64,000 nucleotides of DNA. Source: Viola odorata (Eukaryota > Streptophyta > Magnoliopsida > Malpighiales > Violaceae). Positions within the stretch are counted from its first letter, which is position 1. Every line of letters starts with the position of its first letter. The position numbers were made by a program, and so were the translations under genes. Below the pieces are notes generated by a model. It worked only from the letters and a program-made list of their open reading frames with translations. It searched no databases and had not been told where the DNA came from. Location of the stretch: assembly GCA_963691705.1 (NCBI GenBank), contig OY829539.1:374501-438500 (forward strand). The letters are read 5' to 3'. Of the stretch, positions 54,934 to 64,000 are shown piece after piece.

Positions 54934-55270
54934 TTTATCTTGTAGGTAGTGCCGGAAACCCCTTGAAGATAAATGAAAGATATTTAGGGTGTTCGTGGCA
55001 CAAGTCGGGTGATGAATCGAAGCTCACCCATGTGGTAATTTTGGCAATGTTATTTAATATATTTGATTGATTTGAATTTCTAATATTGATCATAATAAAT
55101 TCTTGTGTTAATAGTTATCTCATGAAATTGTTTAGAAAGAATTGTTTTGTAGGAATTTTGCTTGTTTGGTAGCCCAAGGGAAAACCGACAAGTAGGCCTT
55201 GATTTTGATGATTGCCTCGGTTGCAAATATGGAAGTCATTTTCGCGGAATGACATATGCTATTTTGAGTA
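54934..55270 (+). pseudogene. pol: Element D pol scraps
   Basis: Short fragments stay in pol order. A protease trace with GCSWHKSGDESKLTH (near 54988) matches the F SGCSRHMTGDKSKFTH. A pre-integrase trace lies near 55055. An RT trace, LVAQGKTDK then DFDDCLGC (about 55165-55225), matches LVAQGYNQQ and DFDETFTP. Roughly 3 kb of pol is gone through several deletions. Confidence 0.75.
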
Positions 55271-55688
55271 ATCGCAACCGGTATTCCTAAAAACTATTCC
55301 TTTTAAATTATGTTTATGTAATTAATTATTGATGCAATACTTGATTATTGATTGTGTTAGTAATTATAATCTATAATCATATATGCGTTAAAATTGCCAT
55401 AGATTGTGCTTAATTAGCTTTGCAATACACATTTTGAATATTTTTAGAAATATTTGGTATAATGTATTGCTACAATTGTTTTTATATGTTTGTGCTTATA
55501 TGTGTTTAATTTCTTTAAATTATGCATCATGCATTATTTTGAGATGATCATCGAGGAAATGGATTGGAAGTGACTTATTTTGGAAATAAGGATTTGATCG
55601 ATTGGATATATTTGTTGGAGTTGTTTTGAGGTATTTGCGAGAGCTAATTGAAATGGAATTGAGAAGAATTTGGAAATGGAAGCAGGGG
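55271..55688 (+). other. Element D non-coding region before ORF3
   Basis: AT-rich; corresponds to 43038-43300 in F. No gene seen. Confidence 0.6.
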
Positions 55689-55765
55689 CAAAACGCCATA
55701 GCGTTTTGGGAAAACGCTATAGCGTTTTGGTTTGGAAGAAGGATCGACATCAGTATAGCGTTTTG
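55689..55765 (+). promoter_or_regulatory. LTR-type palindromes in the ORF3 leader of element D
   Basis: CAAAACGCCATAGCGTTTTG at 55689-55708, AAAACGCTATAGCGTTTT at 55711-55728 and a half-site TATAGCGTTTTGC at 55754-55766. These are the same palindromes as in the D LTR, not those of F. They end about 290 bp before the ORF3 ATG and are followed by a CT-rich leader. Confidence 0.88.
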
Positions 55766-56052
55766 CATCTGAAGGCAATATACACGGGTTCTGTTCTCCT
55801 TCCTCTTCAGTTTTCACCCCTCTTCTCAAAACAGACAAACTCCCTCTCTCTCCAAAATTCGAATTTCCCTCATAAAACCCTCAAATCATCTCCAAATCAT
55901 TCCAAATTTTAACCAAACACTCATCACATCTTCCTAAACAAAACCCATCTATCAATTTCAAAGATTAAACATCCAAATCCAGAAAAATCAATCCCGAATT
56001 TTCTCAAACCCTAAAACCCAAATTTCAGATTTCTCTTCAAAAACTAAATACA

Positions 56053-57429
56053 ATGTCTGGGGAACCAAGACCTAAGTGTACCAAGAATAATCAAGGAGTT
56101 TCTAAGAAGAAAACTCGCGTGAGTGGACGTACCTCGGCTAGAGGAGCTTCATCATCGGCACCAGCTCCTTCTTCTGCTCAAATTACTGATTTTAGGGCAA
56201 TGGCTGCTAGGAATCCGACATTCTACATTCCTCCTAGCTCCTAAGACCCTCTATTCTTCTCAAGTAAGGAAAATTTCAAGCTTTACGATTCTGTTTTCTC
56301 TAAGAGCAAAGTTATTGTGTCTACTGTGTGTGATTTGAGTAATACGATTGCTCTTGGAATGGATAAATTGCTTGAGATACAAGGGTGGGATAAGGCTGTT
56401 AGGTTGCGTAGAAATTATAGCCCTACTCTTGTTAAGATGTTTTATGCGAATTTGAGTGAAAAGGATTGTAGGGATATTTGGAATGGTCCATCTTGTGCAC
56501 CTACTGCTTGTGAAATTCATTCATCCATATTAGGAAGAGAAGTTTTTGTTACTGTTGCTATGATGAATGAGATACTTGGAGTTCCGAATGAAGGGTTATG
56601 CACATTCACGAAGAAAGGAACCGTAGATAATGCGCACTTCAGTCCTACTGCACAGTGGCATCTTGTTTCTCCTGGAACTTTGTCTCTTGGTCCCATTCCC
56701 TTAAGGAAACTTGATCCTTTTAGACTTATTCTCTTCCACATTGTGTCTAAAGTGGTCCTTCCTCGAGCTGGTTGTTTAAGTGAGGTTACCGGAATTGAAG
56801 TTTGGGTGATGGCAAACATTTTGAGAGATGCTTCTCTTAATTGGGGTTTTCTTATTCTCAATCATATTGCCAAGCATAGAGGGAAGAATTGTTCATTGCC
56901 ATATGCTCATTTTATCATGATGATTTTGGAACGAAATGGCATATCTATTCCCGCTTCTTCCGAGTTTTCCAATTCCTTCAAGGTTCTTGACAATGATCAC
57001 ATTGATGTCAACTTGAGAATTCATTTGAACCGAGAAGGAAAGCTTACTTACAAATCTTGCAAGAGTAGAGGGAAAAAGTTTGTGGTGGCAAAATCTTTGG
57101 ATGAAGAAGAAGAAGATGAGGATGCTAATGAGAATGAGGATGTGGAGTTTGATAGGACGGATGATGAAGAGCATGAGGATGGAGATGAGGGTCCTTCATT
57201 TGCTCCTATGGATATTGATCGCTTGGCTTCTCAAGTTGATGCTCTTGATATCAATGTTCAAGGAATGAACACAAGGATGGGAGAAGGGTTCTCAAGGATG
57301 GATGCTGGATTCTCCTCCATACACGATCAAATGTCACACTTTGGAGCTGATTTGAATGTCATTCAAGAGTTCCAAAGGAAGATGTATGAAGACATGATGA
57401 GTCGTTTTCCTTATCCTCCTCCTCAATGA
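56053..57429 (+). pseudogene. Element D ORF3 (one stop)
   Basis: ATG 56053 (MSGEPRPK), a basic serine-rich N-terminus, TAA at 56242-56244 (probably CAA to TAA), then 370 more codons in the same frame from 56317. Conserved with F: FYIPPS, YSPTLVKMFYANLSEKD, VFVTVAMMNEILGVP, LDPFRLILFHIVSKVVLPRAGCL, LPYAHFIMMILERNGI, an Asp/Glu block, a coiled coil (QVDALDINVQGMNTRMGEGF, shown in part) and the end FPYPPPQ. It is far better preserved than gag or pol of the same element. Function unknown. Confidence 0.85.
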
Positions 57430-58304
57430 TCTCTTTTAGCTTTTAGATGCATTTCAATATTATCCTTCTATTTTTGAACTTATTTGTATTTGGATTTGAT
57501 ATTTGTGTTGGATAATTGTTGAATATTACTCTATGAAGTAATGTTTTATTTGATGTGTTTGCGTATTTTTAATTGCTCTTGATTATATGTGCTTAATCAC
57601 TTGTTCCTTTTTAATTTTTTTTACCTTTGTTGACAAAGGGGGAATAAATTTAGGGGGAGCATGGTATTAAGTGTGGGATATGAAAGAGTGGGATATGTAA
57701 ACTCGCTCCCTAGGTAATGTAAGGTCTAATGGATTAAGGGGGAGCATTCCTTAAAATCTTTGCTTTGCTCTATGTGCTCTAATGTTTCTTTTGTAGGGAG
57801 AGCTTTGAGCTCCTTTGTTCAAGAGGAGAAGTACGTTGCAAAGAGTAAGGATGGAGAAATGTGTCATTTCTCTAAGGTTTATTTGGTTCCATTTTTTATG
57901 GAATATTTGTGTGTGCTTTGTGGTTTATGTTTGTTGGCACTCTATTTAATCTAGTTGCTTATGTGTCTTCCAATTTTGCTTGCTCCTTTAATTCTCCTTA
58001 TTTAGCCTTGTTTTTCCCTTCTTTTTGTTGATGACAAAGGGGGAGAAGTTTATAGATAAGTTTATAGGTAAGAGGAGAAATATGTATGCATCAATATTTA
58101 TCATTTGGTAACGAAGCTTTGAGCAAGCTTATCGACTTTGTCATGCTCTTGTATAACTAACGTTTTATGTAGGGGGAGCTTATATGACAAAGGTTTAGGG
58201 GGAGTATATTTTTCTAAAACTCTCCTCTCTTACATTTCTCTTAAAATTACATGCTTATTATGTTTTAATTAATTTGTGGTTGTCATCATCAAAAAGGGGG
58301 AGAT
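57430..58304 (+). other. Element D 3' UTR with multiple polypurine tracts
   Basis: AAGGGGGAG-type tracts near 57637, 57653, 57738, 58037, 58171, 58197 and, next to the LTR, 58292-58303. The GTTGACAAAGGGGG block occurs twice (57627, 58028), so this UTR has a partial duplication relative to F. Confidence 0.85.
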
Positions 58305-59434
58305 TGTTAGCCCAAGGGATATTTCGAACCTATTTTGATAATGAAACGACACATAAATTAATTAGATTTCTAATTCAATTTTAAGTGAAAATGTATTTGT
58401 AGTTTGCGACGAGACAACAAAAGAAGAAACAAATCCAGTATCGCAAGCTCAAGATCAAGTGTAGATTTGGACTTAATATTATGTAAGTATGATTACATTC
58501 TAACACTTGATCTATGTTCAATTACCTCAAGAGTTTGAGTCAAAAGGTTTTATGCGAAAACGTATTTCGGAAAAAGAGATTTTGCATTTTTTCAGGCTTA
58601 AAACGCCATAGCGTTTTGCTTCTGGAATGCCGAAATGTTTCCAGTAGCAAAACGCCATAGCGTTTTGCCCAACGGCTAGTTTTTAAACAGCTCTTTCTTC
58701 CACTAAAAACGGCTCTTTTTGACTCCATACTTTCTTGTCCGATCTTCCCTTGATAAAACAGTATAAATACTCATCCTAGATGAGTTAGACAAGTAGTTGA
58801 ACAAGTTAGAGACATGAAGAAACCATAAGAAACATTTATACACAAGTTTACATTTTACAAGCTTACACCAAAACAGATTTTTACAACGCAAGTACTTTAC
58901 AACGATTTCAATCCTTCTTGCGTCACTTTGTCAAGCTTGTTTTTGGGTTTCTTCTTGAGGTAAATTGTTCATTTATTGGTGTTGAATTTATTCATACAAA
59001 TATACATTTTGTACACCAATTTGTTTGTTGCTTATTTATACAAAATCATTGTTAAGGTTTGAAAAGTGTACCTAACACTTTTGGGAAAAAGGGTAGTGTT
59101 CTCATCCCATTGAAGAGAACTTAGGGTTGTGGTTGAGCCTTGGAAAAACCATAGGTTGTAGTTGATCCCGTGAAAAACTACTTGTAAGGTTGTTGGTGAG
59201 CCCGGTAAAACCAAGTGTAAGGTTGTGAGCTAAACCCGTAAAAGCTCAAGTTAATAGCAAAGTGGTTTGCATTAGAAAATCCTAAGAGGAGGACTCTTAG
59301 GTAGTGGAGTACAATTCGGTTGTGAATTGGAACCACTATACATCGTGTGTCTTTGCTATTCTTCCTTCACTTGTGTGCAGAAATTTTAAAAGGCCCTATT
59401 CACCCCCCCTCTAGGCCTAGTATTGAGTTCATCA
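58305..59434 (+). repeat. 3' LTR of element D (1130 bp)
   Basis: Same as 52492-53747 minus a 126-bp part of the palindrome array; its C-run is only 7 long (59403-59409) against about 22 in the 5' LTR. TATA at 58762-58769. Confidence 0.95.
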
Positions 59435-59439
59435 CCATG

Positions 59440-60301
59440 GTCATCCTAGAAGCATGTTGTAAGCGGGTTGGATTTCCATGATCTAAAATATCAAGGCGAA
59501 AGTGTAGGGCCCGATGACCATATCCAATTCAAAATTCCCGATGATCTCTCGAGTGGTGCCATCGAAAGCCCTAGCCATCATTCCGCTAGGTTTCATGTGA
59601 GAAAAATCAACCGGTAGTTGTTCGAGGACATGCCTGGGCATGACATTTAGTACGGACCTGTTATCAATCAGAGCCTTTGCTATGACATGTCCCTTGCATT
59701 CTACCGTGGTGTATAGGGCCTTATTATGACCTCTTCCTGCGGGGTCAATCTCTCCTTCGGAGAAGGAAATGCTGCTTAGGGCTTGAATTCTTCCGACAAG
59801 GTTTTCCACCCCTTCTGTGGTGATATCCTTAGTTACGAAGGCTTGTTTCAAGACTTTTAAGAGAGCTTGGCGATGAGGTTCTGAAGTAAGGATTAGCTCC
59901 ATGATGGAAATGCGAGCCGGGGTTTTCTTTAGATGTTCGATGATGCTGAACTCGCTCTGTTTCATGATTTTGAGGAACTCAGTTGTCTCGTCCTCGGTTA
60001 CAGGTTTGTTAAACTTTTGCATCTCTTCTACCGTCTCTTCGTAGATCAAAGGATTTTTTTCCTTGGCCTGTCTTTGTTTCTCTACTTCCTCCGATATGTA
60101 GCACCTTTCGGTGCAGGTCATGCCCCCGATATGAGAGGTTTCGCCGATAGCTAGCCCTGTTGGTGCGGCGGCAGAAGGAGTGGTGACCACCGTGTATCCG
60201 TAGTTAAACGGGACCGCGTGTAAGTCTTGGCTAGGAGTATTCACAGTGAATATGAACACCACTTTGAGTGGGGTCGTGGCCGTATTCCCGGTTTGGGCCA
60301 C
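59440..60301 (-). pseudogene. pol: Tat2 protease (N-terminal part)
   Basis: Continuous with gag. It carries PVTEDETTEFLKIMKQSEF, SEPHRQALLKVLKQAFV and the protease itself: ALIDNRSVLNVMPRHVL, where the active-site glycine of D-N-G-S is Arg (AGG at 59659-59657, one G-to-A change), then MVIGPYTFALIF. TAG at 59483-59485 (CAG) and TGA at 59441-59443 (CGA, in LLGRPWIH) follow before the D insertion. With the glycine lost the enzyme would be inactive even without the stops. Confidence 0.88.
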
Positions 60302-62050
60302 ATATTCGAAGGAATAAGGTGCTGGAGAATTATCCTCGATGGCGTTGATTGCTCCTCTGGTTTTTTCTTCGGTCCGAATGATCTTGAATGCTACAAGCTG
60401 TTTGACTTTCTGCCAAAAAAGTCCACAATCCTAGATTTCATGTTTGCTTTCCCCTTGGCAGAATAGGCACACGGCCTGATTATTCTCTAGGTATGGCAGG
60501 TGTCCACTTTTAGCCAATGCAAAGAAAAGTTCTTCTTCGGGCGCTTCCCTCACTGAAGGGAGAGAATCGTTGATTTCTTCGGAAAAAATGTCGTTCACCC
60601 CCGGATTATGATGCGGTAGAGGACTGGTTGCCACGTTAGGACCTTTTGCTAGACCTTTGGAAGAGATTCGTCCGCGTTTGGTCAAATGATCAACCTTTTC
60701 TCTAAAGACGAAACAGTCTTCCAGGGAGTGTCCTCGGGTTTCGGCATGATATTCGCAGCTAACCTTTGGATCATACCAACTAGGGTAAGGAGTTGGTTGA
60801 GGCGAGAGCGGGGATGGCGTAATCTGCCCGTCTGCCAGGAGGCTTGCGTAGATTTCCTTCAAAGGAAATGGGGGAGGTGACCACGTCGGTGAAGGGTATG
60901 ATTCGGAATCTGGGGATTCCCAAGAGGATGACAATGACGCTGCACTAGAGTAGGAGGGTGGTGCAGAACACCTGACAAGATAGTCAAATTTCCCGGAAGG
61001 CTGACCCAGGGTGTCAATCTCACGGTCGCCCTCATCGCGGCGCGTGGAGAACCGTTTGTATGACGAAGTCGACCTTTTATTTTGGATGATTTGGAGTGGG
61101 GGTGGGGTTCCTTTAGAGTTATGCAAATGCGGGATAGGAAATTCATCTCCGATGGCATTAATGGATCCTTCCCCGTGGGTCGCTTTCTGGGTTTGTATTA
61201 CTCCGAAACCCGAGAGTTGTCTCACCTTTCCTGCAAACAACTCGCAGCCTTGGATCTCATGACCGTTGTTTCCCTTGCAGTACACACAATGACTTGGATT
61301 GCTTTTTGAATACGGTATATACCCTCCTCGAGCTAAGGCCAGGAAAAGTTGTTCTTGTGGCCAACTTGATACCAAAGAAGGAGGGTCGTCGCTTTCTCCT
61401 ACTGAAATGGCATTTACCCCTCCATTTCCTTGAGAATGATTAGGGAGAGGGTTGGTGGATGTGTTGGGTCCTTTAGCTAACCCTTCGAAAGAGACCCATC
61501 CACTTTTGATCAGGTGATGAACTTTTGCTTTGAAGGCTAAGCAGTTTTCTAGAGTGTGACCCGGGGTTCTAGCATGGTATTCGCGTCTTACGTTGAGATC
61601 ATACCATTTTAGGTAAGGAGGCAATTGGGGCTGAGCTGGAACTGGTACGATCTGTTCGGCTGCCAAGAGATGTTTGTAGATTTCTCCCGCGGGAAGAGGA
61701 AGAGGAGGCAATGGCTCTCGGTTCCACCGATTGTTTGACGTGTTTTGGTTATTTGGGTCCTTTGGTGGGTTATATGGCTTAGGTTGCATGGGTTGTACTG
61801 TTTGTGCTGGAGGTGGTGGAAAATGTAGAGATGGTGTAGGATTTTAAGGCGCGATATTAGCAACGGGTGGTGAGGCAAACGGAAAGAAGGTGGGTTGATA
61901 TAGAGATGGCAGAGGATATGGCGGTGGCGATAGATAAGGCGGAGGTGCTGGAAATGATTGTCTGTGATTAGTTTGGGGAGCGATAAATCCAACATCTCTT
62001 TTCACGACGGGCACTTTCTTTGGTGCAGACTCTAGTGCCGAAGTTATGAT
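60302..62050 (-). pseudogene. gag: Tat2 Gag C-terminal region with duplicated zinc module
   Basis: Open apart from TGA-to-TAA/TAG type stops at 61845-61847 (CAA) and 60431-60433 (CAG). It carries the same module twice, about 830 bp apart. Module 1 (61687 to about 61140): GEIYKHLLA, WYDLNVRREYHARTPGH, LENC, GLAKGPNTSTNPLPNH, then CVYCKGNNGHEIQGC and INAIGDEFP. Module 2 (60860 to about 60320): KEIYASLLA, WYDPKVSCEYHAETRGH, LEDC, GLAKGPNVATSPLPHH, then CLFCQGESKHEI-stop-DC and INAIEDNSP. Each holds one CxYH...GH...C and one CxxC...H...C site. Confidence 0.87.
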
Positions 62051-62758
62051 TCATCCGGACTTAATCCCTTGCTTGACTCTTTCGGCAATTAGGACCATGT
62101 CGGAGAAACTGTTTGACGGATTCGAGATCAGGTAGGTGTAGTAGGGAGCTTTGAAGGTGTGCACAAAAATTGACAAGAGTTCCTTGTCACTTAAAGGAGG
62201 AGAGATTCTGGAAGCCAACTCTCTCCATCTCTGAGCATAAGTTTTCACGGACTCGCCGATTTTCTTTTCCAAATCTTGCAGGTCGGCGCGGTCGGGAGCT
62301 ACCTCCATGTTGAATTTGTATTGTTTGAAGAAGGCATTGGACAGGTCTCTCCACATCCTAATCCTGGCTCTGTCTAGACCCATATACCAAGTTAGGGCGT
62401 GTTTGGCTAAGCTTTCTCGAAACAGATGAATCAACAATGGCTCGTTGTGGATCATCTCTGCCATCTTATTGCAATATGCTCTGAGGTGGGTCTTTGGGCA
62501 CTCGACCCCAGTATACTTTTCAAAGTCGAGGATCTTGTACTTCGGTGGTATAACGATCCCGGGGACCATGCACATATCGGCGGGACTAGTAGGGTCAAAC
62601 GGATCAGCCCCTTCGATCGCTCTGAGTCTTTCTTCGAGCAGATTCAGTCTGTCACTTTTCAGTTTCTCGGCCATAATGGGGTTCGAGCCGAAGGGTAGTA
62701 GAGGTTCCGGCGAGAACTGAGGTTGTACCGGGTAGGAAGCAGGAGGCCGATTTCCCAT
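62051..62758 (-). CDS. gag: Tat2 Gag capsid region
   Basis: Open frame of 235 codons with the retrotransposon Gag core: PPKYKILDFEKYTGVECPKTHLRAY (shown in part), LIHLFRESLAKHALTWYMGLD, WRDLSNAFFKQYKFN, LQDLEKKIGESVKTYAQRWREL. It continues in the same frame on both sides: upstream across TAG 62816-62818, downstream across TGA 62051-62053 (CGA in KSGRIIT). Confidence 0.88.
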   Translation of the reverse strand: MGNRPPASYPVQPQFSPEPLLPFGSNPIMAEKLKSDRLNLLEERLRAIEGADPFDPTSPADMCMVPGIVIPPKYKILDFEKYTGVECPKTHLRAYCNKMAEMIHNEPLLIHLFRESLAKHALTWYMGLDRARIRMWRDLSNAFFKQYKFNMEVAPDRADLQDLEKKIGESVKTYAQRWRELASRISPPLSDKELLSIFVHTFKAPYYTYLISNPSNSFSDMVLIAERVKQGIKSG

Positions 62759-62815
62759 AGGTCCGAGAACTGTGCTTGGAGGAAGGAGAGGGAGATACGA
62801 GGCTTCTAGGTGGGC

Positions 62816-63169
62816 CTAACTTTTACCGGAGTCCACGGCAGGGTTGGTTGAAAGGCGCTGAAGTGGCGTGGCAATTTCTTCACCCGTATTAACCATAGGA
62901 TTTGCAGCGGTGGGTACAATGAAGGGATTAATCCATTTCCATTGGCCCTCGGGACCAGAAAGTGGCTGGGGTACTGAAGGTCCAGCGACGGCGAGCGAAG
63001 AGGGAGGTCCTGCTATTTGAGTGGGATAAAAACCCGGTGGGAATTCGGTGGTAGCTTCATCTCTCTCCTTTTCGGCCCTGGCTGCCCTTTCTGTAGTGAT
63101 TTTAACTTGTTCATCTAACTCTGCGATTCTGGCTGTTAGTACTTCATCGACCTTAGCCTGTTCAGTCAT
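62816..63169 (-). CDS. gag: Tat2 Gag N-terminus
   Basis: ATG 63169 (MTEQAKVDEVLTARIAELDEQ), a short coiled coil (ELDEQVKITTERAARAEKER), then a Pro-rich region (PPGFYPTQIAGPPSS). TAG at 62816-62818, probably from CAG, closes it before the capsid part. Chosen as the start because the sequence before it is AT-rich and non-coding. Confidence 0.75.
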   Translation of the reverse strand: MTEQAKVDEVLTARIAELDEQVKITTERAARAEKERDEATTEFPPGFYPTQIAGPPSSLAVAGPSVPQPLSGPEGQWKWINPFIVPTAANPMVNTGEEIATPLQRLSTNPAVDSGKS

Positions 63170-63417
63170 TTTTTATTTTTGAAGTCTAGTTACAGGGAGC
63201 CTATGTGGAGTAGCTTGCTTTCGAGGAGCTATCATGAACCTGAAAAAAGAAATACAAAAAAAAGGAGTAAGTACAGGTGATGATATGCAGGTGATGTGCT
63301 CCCGAGGCCTTCACATTGCTCATTCGCTTTTCCGGCTATACTTTCACTTGATACTTTCAGGGCGGCTGGAGAGGCGAGACATCCTGGTTATTGACAAGAT
63401 ACGAAGGAAGCCTCTAT
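63170..63417 (-). other. Tat2 5' leader, undefined boundary
   Basis: A splice-acceptor-like T-rich tract with TTTTTTCAG/GTTC lies at about 63235-63260 on the - strand. No LTR end or primer binding site recognised before the antisense-gene fragment. Confidence 0.45.
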
Positions 63418-64000
63418 TCATTCCAACGATGTGAAGCAATCTGAGATGCTATCAGCGAAACCCAAATCCTCCTTGATCTTAAAAAGTTTGGCCTCCACTG
63501 CACCTATCTTCCCAGTTGCTTCTTCCATTTTAAAAGCAATCTCTTCGGCACGTTGCCGCCAGGAAACTTCAGCGTTGCGAACCGCTTCCAACTCATGAGC
63601 ATAACGGTCCAATAAAGAATGAACAGGATAAGAACCCACCAACATGGCAGAACAGACCCTATCGGAAAGAACCTCCAAAGGTAGCTGAGCAGAAGCCTCC
63701 TTATGCGCCGGAATATCTATCATTTCTTAAAGATACCTGGCAGTCCACATATCATCACCCACGGGATCAGATACTCCCAATGCTTGTAAACCTTCAGAAC
63801 CAAAAGCCTCATATCTAATCGATGGGTCAATTCACCAGAAGGACCGTGAGAGGAAAGATACGCAATAAAATCACATGAAGAACCGGTAACACCTAAGGAA
63901 GGATACAACAGTAGAGAGGGACGCGAAATAAAAGAGAGATCGATAAGACCCTGAGAGGTCGAAGGCACAGTTGAGGAAGGCAGTGGCCTAGTTGAAACAA
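63418..64000 (-). pseudogene. Fragment homologous to element C antisense genes
   Basis: Reads YLSSHGPSGELTHRLD, then after a one-base slip near 63817 YEAFGSEGLQALGVSDPVGDD, a stop (TAA near 63727) and a coiled-coil region ending AVEAKLFKIKEDLG. The first part matches HLSPQGPQGNVTYQLD and GTNGLRALGISDPLSREE of gene c. The C-terminal AWWKNKI-type segment is missing, so it is cut at about 63440. It may belong to another C-like element on the + strand or to a 5' ORF of Tat2. Confidence 0.7.

Larger units (their letters stand above)
52492..59434 (+). mobile_element. Element D: pol-less Sirevirus
   Basis: LTRs 52492-53747 and 58305-59434, perfect target duplication CCATG (52487-52491 and 59435-59439). 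Gag is shortened and frameshifted, pol is reduced to about 300 bp of scraps, while ORF3 is complete but for one stop. LTRs differ by a 126-bp palindrome-array difference, C-run length and a few C/T changes, so the insertion is recent. It must have been mobilised by another Sirevirus if it moved in this form. It interrupts the Tat2 protease. Confidence 0.94.
10343..63440 (-). mobile_element. Tat2: Ogre-like Ty3/gypsy element, split by two insertions
   Basis: Reading the - strand from high to low coordinates gives gag (63169-60302), protease (to 51837), an intron (51836-51678), reverse transcriptase, RNase H, archaeal-type RNase H, integrase (14325), a 2.3 kb 3' UTR and a truncated LTR. This is the Tat gene order. 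Sirevirus D interrupts the protease at 52491/59435 and element C interrupts the reverse transcriptase at 17085/51039. In both cases the protein reads on across the joint once the insertion is removed. The right boundary is not defined; no 5' LTR was recognised before the antisense-gene fragment starting at 63418. Confidence 0.85.

Overview
The window is plant nuclear heterochromatin, most likely from a eudicot with a large, repeat-rich genome. It is almost entirely nested LTR retrotransposons. No host gene, tRNA or rRNA gene was recognised. The species cannot be named from the sequence.

Layout, by nesting. (1) Tat1, + strand, 1-10342: the 3' end of a Tat/Ogre-type Ty3/gypsy element (last integrase codons, a 7.3 kb 3' UTR packed with tandem repeats including a roughly 60-copy 27-bp satellite, and a 2.8 kb 3' LTR). 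It abuts or has inserted into (2) Tat2, - strand, an Ogre-like element whose parts lie at 10343-17085 and 51039 to about 63440. Tat2 is cut twice. Its reverse transcriptase is split by (3) element C, + strand, 17086-51038, a Tat-lineage element with short LTRs (594/570 bp) and a large 3' region carrying antisense genes. Its protease is split by (4) Sirevirus D, + strand, 52492-59434, which has lost almost all of pol. Element C contains two further insertions: (5) chromovirus-like Ty3/gypsy element E, - strand, 20643-29050, inside its reverse transcriptase, and (6) Sirevirus F, + strand, 36889-46584, inside an antisense gene. Removing E and F leaves about 15.8 kb of C. (7) 63418-64000 is a fragment homologous to C's antisense genes, next to the 5' end of Tat2.

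How the parts work: each element encodes Gag (particle), protease, reverse transcriptase/RNase H and integrase for copy-and-paste replication. The Tat elements have a second (archaeal-type) RNase H. Beyond this core there are accessory genes. Element C carries at least four antisense reading frames, each with a TATA-like box upstream; two are diverged copies of one multi-exon gene. Both Sireviruses carry an ORF3 downstream of pol. Both also carry a family-specific palindrome in two places: clustered about 95 bp upstream of the LTR TATA box, and again in the leader of ORF3.

Most coding regions are broken. Most premature stops are explained by single C-to-T or G-to-A changes, as expected of old methylated DNA. 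The most interesting signals are the matched LTR/ORF3 palindromes of the two Sireviruses, the spliced antisense gene pair of element C, the in-frame Ogre-type intron of Tat2, and the tandem duplication of a zinc-binding module in Tat2 gag.
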